NCBI RefSeq assembly: GCF_004193775.1
Contig: NC_041005.1
Location: 16,525,865 to 16,589,864, forward strand
Origin: Glycine soja
Lineage: Eukaryota > Streptophyta > Magnoliopsida > Fabales > Fabaceae
Direction: 5' to 3'
DNA length: 64,000 nucleotides
Shown here in pieces: positions 1 to 11,119 of this stretch. Below the pieces are notes generated by a model. The model saw nothing but the letters and a program-made list of their open reading frames with translations, was not told where the DNA came from and ran no database searches. Position 1 is the first letter of the stretch. Each line of letters starts with the position of its first letter. The position numbers and the translations under genes are program-made.

Positions 1-791
1 TTAGTTTGCGGATGGTAGGGGGACGCTACTTTATGATTCACATGGTATTGACCCAATACCTTTTGAAGCTGAGTATTACAAAAGTGCGAACCACCATCAC
101 TGATCAATATACGAGGTACCCCAAATCAAGAAAAAATGTTCTTCTTGATAAATTTCACCATTTTCTTAGCATCATTCCTTGAAGTGGCCATAGCTTCCAC
201 CCATTTGGACACATAATCAACAGCCACCAGAATATATTCATTCCCTGCGGATGAAGGGAATGGACCCATGAAATCAATACCCCAATAATAAAAAACTTCC
301 ACTTCCATGATGTTTTGCAGAGGCATCTCATTTCTCCGGGAAATTCCCCCCATTCTCTGACATTGGTCACACTTCAAGACATAATGATGGGCATCTTTAA
401 AAAGTGTTGGCCAAAAGAATCCTGACTGTAAGACCTTGGTTGCTGTTTTGCCTCCGCCATAATGCTTGCCACATGGTGAATTGTGACAATGCCACAATAT
501 GCCCTTTGCCTCCTCACTTGTCACACATCTCCAAAGGAGATTATCTGCACCTATTTTAAACAAGTGTGGGTCATCCCAAACATAATGTCGAGCATCATAG
601 AAGAACCTCTTTCTTTGCTGCCAATTGAGATCTTTAGGTATGATCCCTGCTGCTTTAAAATTAGCCATATCAGCAAACCAAGGTCTCCCTACAATCAAAA
701 ACAAAGATTCATTAGGGAACTTATCTCTTATTTCAGCTTCCTTTGAAGTGACATCCTCATTCACCAATCTGGATAGGTGATCTGCTACCAC
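1..791 (-). pseudogene. Integrase of element X (partial, interrupted)
   Basis: Inserts retroelement cDNA into the host chromosome. The minus-strand frame from 791 to 126 begins with the end of RNase H (VADHLSRL) and continues into an HHCC zinc-binding domain (histidines around [13 protein letters not shown], then CDQCQ). The start of the catalytic core follows (WGIDFMGPF, first Asp). An in-frame TGA at 126-128 interrupts it; beyond that the frame continues to position 1 with the second catalytic Asp region (ISDGG). The third residue, Glu, lies outside the window. Unlike element B, X keeps the HHCC domain. Confidence 0.8.
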
Positions 792-1262
792 ATTTTTGGA
801 CCCTTTCTTGTCCTTGATGAAAAATCAAATTCTTGAAGCAGCAGTATCCATCTGATCAATCGTGGCTTGGAATCAACTTTACGCAACAAATATTTAATTG
901 TTGCGTGATCAGTGTAAATTACTATTTTTTATCCTACCAAATAAGACCGAAATTTCTCAAGTGCAAACACAATTGCCAGTAATTCTTTTTCAGTTGTGGC
1001 ATAGTTAATCTGAGCATCATTCAAAACTTTGCTAGCATAATAGATGGTATGGAATATTTTACCTTTCCGCTGCCCAAGTAAAACACCTACTGCATAATCA
1101 CTTGCATCACACATCAATTCAAACTCTTGCCCACAGTCTGGTGACATAATCACAGGAGCATAAACCAGTTTAGCTTTGAGAGTGTTAAAGGCTTCTAGGC
1201 ACTCTTCATTAAATACAAACATAGTTTCCTTGTTCAACAGATTGCTTAAGGGTTTAGCAATT
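792..1262 (-). pseudogene. RNase H and RT connection domain of element X
   Basis: Degrades the RNA strand during reverse transcription. The open stretch 1237-929 contains the connection segment ([13 protein letters not shown]) and the RNase H start (ELMCDASDYAVGVLLGQ, catalytic Asp in CDASD) followed by [10 protein letters not shown] and [16 protein letters not shown], with the catalytic Glu in TEKE. An in-frame TAA at 929-931 interrupts it. The frame then continues with the YTDHA motif before joining the integrase segment. It is one polyprotein with its neighbours, broken by point mutations. Confidence 0.8.
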
Positions 1263-2030
1263 TTGGAGAAGTCTTTAATGAATCACCGATAAAATCCTGC
1301 ATGACCCAAAAAACTATGTATGCTTTTCACATTGACTGGGGGTGGGAGCTTATCAATAACATCTAATTTAGCTTTATCCACCTTAATTCCTTTTTTAGAA
1401 ATCTTGTGTCCCAGCACAATGCCTTCTTGAACCATAAAGTGACATTTTTCCCTGTTAAGCACCAGATTGGTTTCTTCACAGCGTTGTAACACTTTCTCTA
1501 GATTTGCTAAACAGTTCTCAAAAGATGCACCAAAAACTAAAAAATCATCCATAAAGACTTCAATACATTTTTCTACCATGACAGCAAAAATAGCCATCAT
1601 ACATCTCTGGAAAGTAGCGAGGGCATTACATAACCCAAATGACATGCGGCGATAAGCAAAAACACCAAAGGGACATGTGATCCATGAAGGATTGTAACCT
1701 GAGTATCCATCCAAAAAATAGTAGAAAGATTGCCCTGCAAGTCTCTCAAGCATTTGATCCATGAAGGGAAGCGGGTAGTGATCTTTTCTTGTGGCTTCAT
1801 TAAGCTTTCTATAATCAACGCACATTCTCCATCCTGTGACTGTTCTGGTAGGAATTAGTTCATTTTGATCATTTCTTATTACTGCCATTCCTCCTTTTTT
1901 TGGAACAACTTGAACAAGACTGACCCATAAGTTGTCTGAAATTGGATAGATAAAGCCTGCCTCTAATAACTTGAGCACTTCTTTTCTTACTTCCTCCTTC
2001 ATTATAGGATTCAATCTTCTCTAGGTTGTC
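1263..2030 (-). pseudogene. Reverse transcriptase of element X (internal deletion)
   Basis: RNA-dependent DNA polymerase. The minus-strand frame 2014-1283 shows the RT motifs in order: KLLEAGFIYPISD, VQVVPKKGG, TGWRMCVDYRKLN, PLPFMDQMLERL, FLDGYSGYN, CPFGVFAYRRM, and the catalytic FMDD near 1545-1556. Compared with the B copy, roughly a dozen residues between SGYN and CPFGVF are missing, including the VDPKDHEKTTF block. The enzyme would therefore be defective even without the stop codons. Confidence 0.85.
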
Positions 2031-2130
2031 GCACAGGCTTATAATTGGCTTCCAAATTGATTTTGTGCATACAATATGATGGACTGATTCCTTTTAGATT
2101 AGAAATGTGCCAACCAATAACCACTTTACG

Positions 2131-2739
2131 TCATTTTAGAATCTGCACTAGTTGATCTTCTTCTTCTTTCTTCAAAGAGTTGCTAATTATAACAGGTTTG
2201 GTCTCATCTTCTTCCAGGAATACGTACTTTAAATGTGCCGAAAGGGTCTTTAATTCTGCTTTGGGCTTTTCTGCTGGTCTCAGTTTTTCCAATTCTTCAA
2301 AAACCACCTGGTTAACACAACTGTCTTTTGAATCATCGAGCTCTTCATCACAAGCTAAGCAATCTCTCCCATAGCCATGTTCTTTTTCCAAGGGAGACTG
2401 TAGTATCATGGTTGAGGCTAACAATGTTGTTTCCTGCTCCACCTCTTCTTCTTCGAAACAGGAATCACCCATATCTGAGTGTTTCATGGCCTCAAAGAGG
2501 TCAAAAGAGATCTTTTGATCCTCCACGCTAAGTTCCAATCTACCTTTATCTTTCCCTCCAACATAGCCAACAATGGCCAAGTAGGGGTATTCTGGAGTAC
2601 TGGAGACTTCAGGCTTTTCCTCTTCATTGGTTAATTGATGATGGATGGAGGTAACTTGACGAATGCTTTCTTGCTGTATTTCAATCTCTGCATGCTCTTC
2701 CTCTTTCCTGGCCGCAGCGTTAGTCATGTCATCCACCAA
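2131..2739 (-). pseudogene. Acidic linker upstream of RT in element X
   Basis: Open frame of about 200 codons upstream of RT, rich in Glu and Lys, without a recognisable domain. Its end (VIISNSLKKEEEDQLVQILK) is the conserved lead-in to gypsy RT, so this is polyprotein rather than a separate gene. The equivalent segment in element B is at 40590-41200. It probably corresponds to the region between protease and RT; a protease active-site motif is not visible. Confidence 0.6.
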
Positions 2740-2895
2740 CGTACTAATCTGAGTTTCAGTTCTTCTTAAGGCCTATTGTATTGACTCTACAGTATCTTTG
2801 AATTGCATTAACAGATCATCCAGATTAAGAAGTCCTTCTGCTTTATTGTGATAACCAGATTGCCGGTATGACTCCCATTGATAACATGCAGAAGA

Positions 2896-3147
2896 CTAGT
2901 TCCTTTCAAATTGAGTTCCCTGCTGTTGCATAAAATAACAATAACCTTTAGAGCTAGCTTGGTATGTCATTAAGTCTGCCAAAATACTTTCAAGATCAGG
3001 GGCTCTTTCTTCCTCATGGTAGTCATACATGACCGGTTCCTGTTTCCGGTCAAAGTTATTTATAGAATAAAAATAACAACTGTCCTTGTGATGCTCTCCT
3101 CTGGCTAAATCACAATTCATTAATGGAATTGAGATAATAATCTTCAT
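2896..3147 (-). pseudogene. Gag-derived remnant of element X
   Basis: Short open frame beginning 238 bp from the primer site. It starts inside a segment that in another frame reads like DYYLNPINE, then continues with LDLE/PDLES-ILADLMTYQ and runs of Gln. It matches the start of the longer 40180-40893 frame in element B residue for residue over most of its length. The retrotransposon gag capsid domain and zinc knuckle are absent, so this is the tail of gag or a post-gag linker left by a deletion. Confidence 0.5.
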
Positions 3148-3363
3148 GATATAGTGGTGAAAGAGTTGCCTTATTTAGGAATAACCAGATCACCTCCAGG
3201 AGAGTCTATACATGCAGAATACTAACAGAATAACAGTTATCCAGTTTAACAACAAAATACAAATAGGAATAGGAATTATGAACAAATATTCACAAAAACA
3301 ATCAAAGAATAACAAATAAAGAATAGACACCTAAAGACGAACTAACTTCCCAAATAAAAACAA

Positions 3364-3384
3364 GTTTCCCGGCAACGGTGCCAA
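3364..3384 (-). other. Primer-binding site of element X (tRNA-Asp type)
   Basis: On the minus strand, just inside the LTR end, the sequence reads TTGGCACCGTTGCCGGG. It closely matches the complement of the 3' end of plant tRNA-Asp, used by Athila-type elements. The B element has the related TGGTGTCGTTGCCGGGGA at 39967-39984. Confidence 0.75.
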
Positions 3385-3389
3385 AAACT

Positions 3390-4806
3390 TGTTCGGCTTC
3401 CGGCAAGTGCACCGGATCGCACAAGTAGTATAAAACGGTAAGAACCAAGAATCGAACACTCGGGGAACTTGTGTTATTTGGTAGGCTATTTCAGCAAATA
3501 GGTGTCTGGTGTGTAAAGGTAAGTGTGAATATGAACAGGTGTATAAACTATTTGTGCAAAAAGAAAGAAAATCACGCGAGAGAAATGATGTGTAAAAACA
3601 AGTAGAGAACATGTTCGCCTTCCTAATAGGCGCCTGATGCTAAACAATATTCTCTATCTAACAATGTTCATGTGCTCTTATGGTGTCTCCTAAGATACTA
3701 AACCCCGATTCCTCATGATAGTTTAGCCTAATCCTGATCAAGCATCATCCGCAGATTCCTCTTGTAAGACTAAACTCAACCAGGACCGCATTAAGACACA
3801 CATACACAACTAAATTATCACACCCCGATTCCTCATGATAGTACGACAACTTAGCCCTGTACTATCAAGGACTTTAGAGTCAGACCAGTTTCCATTATTG
3901 AATGACCCTAACAAAGCATGCATCTACGTGATCAAGGTAAAGGCATACTAGAGTGAGAAGCAGATAGCACAAAGAACACACAAAACATCATCAAATAGCT
4001 AAAAATATATTTACATCAGGTACCTACAGGGAAGATCCAACAGAGGATTTAGCTTTCCATAACCAGGAAGCCTTCTTTACAACAAAGAGAAGAACAAGAT
4101 GAAAGATTGAAAAAATACAAGTGGTGAGGATGTCTCCTTCACCTCTAGGATCTCACAATCACTCACAAACTCATCTCAAGCTTTCAAATCGGCTCCTGCT
4201 TCAAGCTCTGGTCTCTGCAGATCTTCACACAACAAAATCTCTCAAAACTCTCTAGAACTTGGACCTTTCTCTCTCTAGAAACCCTAGACATGCAAAGCTC
4301 TGAATCCCAGTCCAAACTCTCTTCTAAAATCTGATTTCAGGCTTAAATAGGTGGCCTTGTTCGTTCTCGTGCGCTTAGCGCACTTATGGATCGCTTAGTG
4401 CACATTAGTGAATTTGGGCTAAGCACGTGCCTTTCTCACTTAGTGGATGAACTGAAGCGGTGCACTTAGTGAGATGAAGTGGTGCACTTAGCGAACCTGT
4501 ACAACTCATCTTCTTCTAGAGTCTTCCTCGCGCTTAGCCCATGAGTGTTGCGCTTAGCGGACGCTCGCTAAGCCAGCAGATTGGCTTAGCGAGAAGGTGA
4601 AAAACAACGTTTTCCAAAGCTTGCCTAATTAACCTGAAATTGAGAGAAAATGATTATTAAACACACAAAATGAAAGTACTAAGTATTTATTACCTATACT
4701 TAACAGAAAATACTTATAACACTACAAAATAACCATAAATTGGAAGAGTTTGATACAATTTACATGAGTTTCATACACAAAAGTTAGTCGTATTCACCGA
4801 CTAACA
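3390..4806 (-). repeat. LTR 1 (5' LTR of element X)
   Basis: 1417-bp long terminal repeat. On the minus strand it begins TGTTAGTCGGTGAATACG at 4806 and ends CGAACA at 3390, next to the primer site. It aligns almost throughout with LTR 2 (5191-6580) and with the LTRs of element B. It carries a TATA-like box (minus strand TATTTAAG, 4342-4349), many CGCTTAGC/GCTAAGCG motifs in its first third, and a perfect hairpin at 4564-4593. Direct flank at the outer side is CTAAG. Confidence 0.9.
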
Positions 4807-5190
4807 CTAAGCGTGCCTGCTGCGCTTAGCCTGTTCATCACAACTATTAAATTTTTGGATTTCCAGATGATCGCGCTAAGCACATTCATCCCTGCTAATG
4901 AACAAAAATGATGAGTACGTTAAGCGCGTCTGTGCGCTAAGCATCAGTAGTGTTTTAGACACTTAGAATTTTTTTATTTTTTGGATCGGCGCTAAGCCTG
5001 ACCTGTCAGGCTAAGTGCCACTTTGCTTCTATTTTTCAACCTTTGTATAAGGCTAAGCGCAGCCTGCTGCGCTAAGCCCTTGTTATGTTTCATGGAGGTT
5101 GAGCTAAGCGCGCCCTGTTGTGCTAAGCTCAAGTCCTCTACTGTTTCAAAAATTGTAGATTTAGGCTAAGCCCAGCATGTTGTGCTAAGC
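4807..5190. other. 384-bp spacer between two same-orientation LTRs, rich in CTAAGC motifs
   Basis: No gene. The segment lies between LTR 1 and LTR 2 and is dense in GCTAAGC/GCTTAGC words, like the 3' internal region of element B (43780-45240). It is probably a remnant of an older element of the same general family into which both flanking elements inserted. The flanks differ by one register (CTAAG after LTR 1, TAAGC before LTR 2), so no shared target duplication is evident. Confidence 0.6.
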
Positions 5191-6580
5191 TGTTCGGTTC
5201 CGGCAAGTGCACTGGATCTCCCAAGTAGTATAAAACGGTAAGAACCGAGTATCGAACTCTTGGGGAACTTGTGTTATTTGGTAAGCTATTTCAGAAAATA
5301 CGTGTCTGGTGTGTAAAGATAAGGGTGAATATGAACATGTATGTAAACTATCTGTGCAAAAAGGAAAATCACATGAGGGAAATGATGTGTGAAAACAAGT
5401 AGAAAACACGTTGGCCATCCTAATAGGTGCCTGATGCTAAAAAGATATTCTCTATCTAACAATGCTCATGTGTTCCTATGGTGTCTCTTGAGATACTAAA
5501 CCCCGATTCCTCATGATAGTTTAGCCTAATCCTGATCAAGCACCGTCCACAGAATCCTCTTGTTGGACTAAACTCAACCAGGACCGCATTAAGACAAACA
5601 TACACAACTAAATTATTGTACCCCGATTCCTCATGATAGTACGACAACTTAGCCCTATATTATCAAGGACTTTAGAATCAGACCAGTTTCCACTATTGAA
5701 TGACCCTAACAAAGCATGCATCTACGTGATCAAGGTAAAGGCATACTGGAGTGAAAAGTAGATAGCACAGAGAACACACAAAACATCATTAAATAGATAG
5801 AAATATATTTACATCAGGTACCTACAGGGAAGATCCAACAGAGGATTTAGCTTTCCATAACTAGGAAGCCTTCTTTACAGCAAAGAGAAGAAGAAGATGA
5901 AAGATTGCAAAAATACAAGTGGTGAGGATGTCTCCTTCACCTCTAGGATCTCACAATCACTCACAAACTTATCTCAAGCTCTCAGAACGGCTCCTGCTTC
6001 AAACTCTAGTCTCTGCAGATCTTCACACAGCAAAATCTCTCAAAACTCTCTGGAACTTGGACCTTTCTCTCTCTAGAATTTGTATACATGCAAAGCTCTG
6101 AATCCCAGCCCAAACTCCCTTCACAAAATCTGATTTCAGGCTTAAATAGGTGGCTTTGTTTGTACTCGCGCGCTTAACGAGATTATGATCTGCTTAGCGC
6201 ACATTAATGAATTTTCGCTTAGCGCTCTTTTCTTGCTCAGCAGATGGGCTGAAGCGGTGCGCTCAACAAACTTGTGCAGCTCATTTTCTTCTAGATCCTT
6301 CCTCGCGCTTAGCCACTAAGTGTTGCGCTTAGCGGACGCTCGCTAAGCCAGCAAATTGGCTTAGCGAGGAGGTGAAAAATAATACTTTGCCAAATCACCT
6401 AATTCACCTGAAATTGAGAGAAATTGATTGTTAAATACACAAAATAGAAGTATTAAGTGTCTATTACCTATACTTAACAGAAAGTACTTATAAAACTACA
6501 AAACAACCATAAATTGGGGAAGTTTGATACAATTTACACAAGTTTTATACACAAAAGTTAGTCGTATTCATCGACTAACA
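5191..6580 (-). repeat. LTR 2 (3' LTR of element Y)
   Basis: 1390-bp LTR with the same termini as LTR 1 on the minus strand (TGTTAGTCGATGAATACG at 6580, CGAACA at 5191). The purine-rich stretch TTTGGGGGAGT lies just upstream on the minus strand (6581-6591), so this is a 3' LTR. A TATA-like box is at 6141-6148 and the conserved hairpin at 6339-6368. It differs from LTR 1 by scattered substitutions and small indels. Confidence 0.88.
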
Positions 6581-7400
6581 ACTCCCCCAAATTTACAGTT
6601 TTGCTTGTCCTCAAGCAATAGAGAACAGCTCACTTGTCCTCAAGTGCTAATAACATGTAGTGATCATGTACAGAGGTGTATGCATAAAAAATTGTTGATT
6701 GCATGATAAGAAAAATGAAGCAATATGCACTCATCACTTGTCTTTCACAAAATATGCAGTTATTCAAAGAGAAGAATAAAATGTGAGCTATACAGTGAGA
6801 TGAAGTTAATCATAAGATAGATATCAAGGAAAGTAGCTTAAACCACAGTCTCACGGCTACTGTTTCACTCAAGCACAAGTGTTTAAGCTATTCATTCATA
6901 ACAACTAACAAGAGGTCCAATCTTTGAATTTTATCTCATGCCATAAAGTCATAAATGCATAAATAGAATCAAAAGGACTTTCTCAGGCTTGTAGTGAGGC
7001 TTGGCTACAAAAATTCATTGGTTTTTCTAGGATTCAAAGGTTTAGATTCAAAGAGAGCATAAGTCCTAGACTTATCCATATGATCTTGTGTCATACAAGT
7101 AGCTTTCTCACTATCTTTTCCTCTTAATTTGCTTTTGACCTTATTGTAACAGCACAATTTATTCTTTTCTTTTTTTTTAACATACAACTTATTTGTTGAG
7201 TGTGCTGATGCTTTACCTTTTCTTTGCATTCTAACTGACTTTACTCCCCCAAATTTGGGGTAAATTTTGCCTTGAACCATATGCTCTCCTAGAATCTAAG
7301 CAAGGTATCAGGAGATAATTATTTAAGTTTAGGGTTCAATTTATGACAAAATCATTCAGCTTATAAAAGGAGCAAAATTGCATTTGTTTTCAAGTGTGTC
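6581..7400 (-). mobile_element. 3' internal end of element Y
   Basis: Non-coding 3' region of an Athila-like element, read leftwards into LTR 2. It aligns with 46140-46930 of element B, for example the segment ending in the polypurine tract and the stretch around CTTGCTTAGATTCTAGG. Similarity fades near 7390-7400. The rest of Y is absent: the sequence passes into non-repeat DNA leading to the ankyrin fragment. The reading frames here are not genes. Confidence 0.7.
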
Positions 7401-7565
7401 TAATTTAGATGTTTTCTATATCTACATTAAAATACTAATCCTAACAATAATCACACATATACCATGAATTGCACTATTTAGTAGTCCAAACTTCATAGGA
7501 TTCTATATCAAATGTTTAGAGTTTTGACCCTCATTTAATTTCCACAAATAAACTTGTTGCAGAAG

Positions 7566-7965
7566 AAGCCAAGGGTAGATACCTCACCCAATGTGTCCCA
7601 CTTGATAGAGCATCACTCAAAGGTGACTGGAAAGAAGCTACAAAACTATTGGATCAAGATGGGTCACTACTCAAATCGGCCATAACAAAGGGGGGTGGGC
7701 CACACTCCTCCACATAGCAATGGGAGCAAACCGTGTTCACTTTGTGGAGGAGTTGCTAAAGTTGATGCAACCTGAAGAATTGGGATTGCAAGACCTCAAG
7801 GGCAACATTGTAATCTGGTTTGCTACAGCAGGGCTAGTTGAACTTGTGTTTAGAGGAAGGAAAACTGGGGTTAGAAGTCTGACTGCTGTTTTTTACACTG
7901 GAAGTTATTACACTTACTTGAACTCTCATGCTTACCAATTACCACCAGTGTCGTGGATCAGTTAA
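7566..7965 (+). pseudogene. Ankyrin-repeat protein fragment
   Basis: Translation from 7581 gives RYLTQCVPLDRASLKGDWKE and KLLDQDGSLLKSAITK. After a frameshift in the G-run at 7690-7696 it continues TLLHIAMGANRVHFVEELL and LQDLKGN. This is the ankyrin consensus (TLLHIA, GN) as found in plant ankyrin/PGG membrane proteins. TTGTTGCAG just before 7566 looks like a splice acceptor, so this may be one exon. Similarity ends after about residue 130. No PGG domain or membrane segments are present. It is a decayed fragment of a host gene cut by element Y. Confidence 0.65.
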
Positions 7966-9091
7966 AACAATTTTCACTATATTCTTATATTTGCATCCTT
8001 TCCTTGAGCATGACGCAGTTTTTCTATAAGATGATGGCAGTTTCATAATTAAGATTCAAATTGTAAAAGGAAAAAATAAATGAAGAGAAAGTACTTTAAC
8101 TTACGTAATGGTTTTGCTAATGTATATGGTAGACCGTTGAGGTTGATTCTAGGTAACTAAAAGAAATGATTTTATTGGAGAAGAAAGGATTTTATTTTAT
8201 ACTTTTGTGCCACAAAATAATGGAATGTTTGTTTGGGCATTCTAAATGGCTATGAAGTAGGGTTGGAGGAACTGAATCTAATTAGAGGTACGAATTTTAT
8301 AGAGCAAGGTGATAGTGCTATTGAATACCAATTTATGTTAACTTGTGATTTATGAATACAGTCTTCTATATACTACTATTACTATATAAGTATATTGGAA
8401 CAGGTATAGAGGTCCTTGAAGAAAAGGATAAAGCATATTTATTGTTGTATTAGTGTTACATTTTAATTACCGAGTTGTGATTCAATGGGTGAAGTCAATG
8501 TAAGTTGATGCAGTATGGATATACATCAAATATTCTATATTTAGTTGGCAAATCTCATGCATCTTCCTTTTCATTTTTTAATGATCTCAAAACTATCCAA
8601 GTTTGACTGCACAAAAACTAAGTTGCAGTTCTTTAAGTGATTTTGTGATTGCTATCCTATGCTCGGGGTAAGGAGAATCAGACAGGGTTGCATGTCTTGG
8701 CTCCAACTGTAGGTTGTGGTTGCCAGTTAGTTAGGATAGCTAGGACAACTAGCTAGGAGAAAGATGTATGTTAGCTGTCAGTTAGTTAGGATAGCTAGGA
8801 TAACAAATAGTTAGTTAGTTAAATTGAAGTATATGCTAACTAGGGATTTGCAAGAATTCAAGGAATGGGATGGGGTTGGGCTGGTGTAATTTGCCTCTAC
8901 TGTGTAGTGACATATATCCCTCTAGATATACTCAAATTCGCAATCCGCTGTTCTGAGTGGGAAGGCTTGGAATAATTTTTTGGAGAACAAGGTAATTTCT
9001 TCATCTCCATTATTCTTTTATTAAAAATTGCATAGTTGATCTTAATTCAGAGACTTTAAAGTTGAAAACTTGTTTATGATAGACTACCTTC
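7966..9091. other. No gene recognised; short internal duplication
   Basis: AT-rich sequence without a convincing coding region. Around 8726-8806 the words CAGTTAGTTAGGATAGCTAG occur twice about 55 bp apart, inside a stretch rich in TTAGTTAG. This might be decayed internal sequence of the gypsy element whose polyprotein ends at 9241, but no domain is readable. Confidence 0.4.
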
Positions 9092-9241
9092 ACTATAAAG
9101 AGACTATGGCAAAGAAGTGATGCAATCCTCCCTAGGAAGGGACTAGTCACTAGAGCCATGAGCAAGAGGCTCCAAGAGGATTGGGCTAGAGCTGCTGAAG
9201 AAGACCCTAGGATTCTCATGAACCTCAGGGTAGATTTCTGA
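9092..9241 (+). pseudogene. C-terminus of a Ty3/gypsy polyprotein
   Basis: Fifty codons ending in TGA at 9239-9241, reading LPRKGLVTRAMSKRLQEDW and finishing LMNLRVDF. A basic (G)(P/L)xTRAxxKRxQ tail after the integrase is typical of plant chromovirus-type gypsy polyproteins. Nothing upstream is readable, so the rest of pol is lost or decayed. It marks a plus-strand gypsy element whose 3' LTR follows. Confidence 0.6.
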
Positions 9242-9766
9242 GCCCATGGGCCAAGGTTGGGTCCAATTATCTTTGTACATATTAGATTAGGATATCATTA
9301 TATTTGGTCCTTGTATTTAGGGTTCTATAATATAGGTAGGGTACACTAGAAATATAGGATTTTTCAGCCCTTGTATTTCAGAGCACCTAGACTAGTTTTT
9401 GTATTAGGGTAGTCTAGTAATTTCACGTGCACCAAGTGAATATTTGATGTGTGTGTTGGGAAATAAATTTAATTGAATTGGTAGAAGCCCAATCCAATTA
9501 AATTTTAGACGGGGGTGAGAATTTGCTTACTACACCCTATTGCCACATCATATAGTCACACTTTGCCACATCATATAGTCACACTTTGTACATGTCCTTC
9601 ATGTTTTACATGCCTCATGACACTTAAGCACACTTAGCGGAGAATCTTGGAATTGATCTTGGATTAGTGGGCTGAACCATAACTGAAATTCACTAATCAT
9701 AATTAGTGAAATTTTGGCTCCAAAATTTGGCTCCACAAATTCAATTTCAAATTCAAGTGAAATTTG

Positions 9767-10818
9767 TGTGGAAGCAATGCCTTCAAAGGTTATTTTGATG
9801 ATGCCAAAGAATTCAAGAATAAAGAGAAAGATTCAAGAGAAGTTTCAAGTTTCAAGTTTTCAAGAATCAAGAATAATCAAGAACAAGATTCAAGACTCAA
9901 GATAAGAATCAAGAGAAGACATAATCAAGATAAGTATGAAAAGGTTTTTTTTTCAAAAACTGAGTAGCACATGGATCTTTCTCAAAACATGTTTACCAAA
10001 GAGTTTTTACTCTCTGGTAATCGATTACCAAATTGTTGTAATCGATTACCAGTAGCAAAATGGATTTGAAAAAGTTTTCAAATGAATTTACAACGTTCCA
10101 ATTGATTTCAAAAAAGCTGTAATCGATTACAATGTTTTGGTAATCGATTACCAATGCCTTTGAACATTGAAATTCAAATTCAAATGTGAATAGTCACATC
10201 CTTTCACTAAAAGCTTTGTGTAATCGATTACACTGATTTGGTAATCGATTATCAGTGGTTGTTTCTGAATAAATCAAAAGATGTAACTTTTCAAATGGTT
10301 TTTGACTTTTTCAAATTGGTTTTAAGTTTTTCTAAAAGTTATAACTTTGTTCAAAAACTTGTGCTATTCATCTAGAGGGTACATCTACTTGGGTTTGACT
10401 GAGAACAAGAGAGGGTACATCTCTTGTGGATCAGTTCTAGTGGAGGGTACATCCACTAGGTTCAAAGAGAACAAGGGAGGGTACATCCCTTGTGGATCTT
10501 TGCTTGTAAAAGGATTTTTACAAGGTTGAAAGAAATCTCAAGGACCGCAGGTCGCTTGGGGAATGGATGTAGGCACGGATTGTTGCTGAACCAGTATAAA
10601 AACTCTTGTGTGTTTGTTTCCTTCTTCCCTACTCTTTTACTTTCCGCTGTGCATTTAATTTTCGCTTTTACTTTCTGTTAAGTTTCTCTTCTACTCCTCA
10701 TTCTCTTAACAATTTAGTAAAAGCCTTAAAAGAGTAATTTCTTAATTAGTAAAGGTTTAGGAATAATTAATTCAACCCCCCCCCCTTCATAATGATTTTG
10801 AGGCCACTCGATCCAACA
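9767..10818 (+). repeat. 5' LTR of the SIRE-like copia element (TATA deleted)
   Basis: 1052 bp, against 1611 bp for the 3' LTR. It lacks the segment equivalent to about 13248-13472, including the TATA box TATAAAAG, and a second segment equivalent to about 13502-13828. It keeps six copies of the palindrome GTAATCGATTAC (10017, 10040, 10117, 10138, 10221, 10239; the last has one mismatch) and the GAGGGTACAT repeats at 10374-10500. Without the TATA segment it probably cannot drive normal element transcription. Confidence 0.88.
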
Positions 10819-10820
10819 AG

Positions 10821-10831
10821 TGGTATCAGAG
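10821..10831 (+). other. Primer-binding site (initiator tRNA-Met)
   Basis: TGGTATCAGAG, two bases after the LTR end, is the standard complement of the initiator tRNA-Met 3' end used by most plant Ty1/copia elements. Confidence 0.85.
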
Positions 10832-10951
10832 AAGGTTTCTTGTAGATAGTCTAACAACTTCAAGATTAATGGCCTCTTTAGATTCTTTGTTTTTCAAAAG
10901 TATTTTCAGAAACAGGTTATTCCAAGATCATGATGAAGACCAAGCCAACTT

Positions 10952-11116
10952 GTGTCTCATGACAAAATCTGATGAGAATAACAAAGAAGATTCTGTATGG
11001 AAGAAGTGATACATAGACAGTGGATGTTCCAAGCACATGACGGGTGATGTATCCAAATTCACAACTATTTCCCCCAAGAAAAGTGGACATGTTACATACG
11101 GCGACAACAATATTAG
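10952..11116 (+). pseudogene. Copia aspartic protease fragment
   Basis: Translation reads CLMTKSDENN, a TGA at 11007-11009 in place of Trp, then YIDSGCSKHMTGD (DSG active site at 11016-11024) and GHVTYGDNN. This is the start of the copia retropepsin domain. The preceding gag and following integrase, RT and RNase H are missing. The frame decays after about 11120. Confidence 0.75.
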
Positions 11117-11119
11117 TAA

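Larger units (their letters stand above)
1..4806 (-). mobile_element. Athila-like Ty3/gypsy retrotransposon X (partial)
   Basis: Reading right to left on the minus strand there is an LTR (4806-3390), a primer-binding site, a short leader, a gag-derived remnant, then reverse transcriptase, RNase H and integrase running off the left edge. Domain order RT-RNH-IN marks Ty3/gypsy. The FMDD reverse transcriptase motif and a primer site matching tRNA-Asp fit the Athila lineage, as known for that family. No gag capsid domain or protease is seen between primer site and RT. Every coding segment is interrupted by stops, so the copy is dead. Element B (38635-47731) is the same family in the opposite orientation. 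Confidence 0.85.

Noticed and set aside
9714..9967. Lys/Ser-rich frames at the start of the copia LTR (also 12610-12957)
   Set aside because: They are the AAGATTCAAG-type simple repeats of the LTR start.
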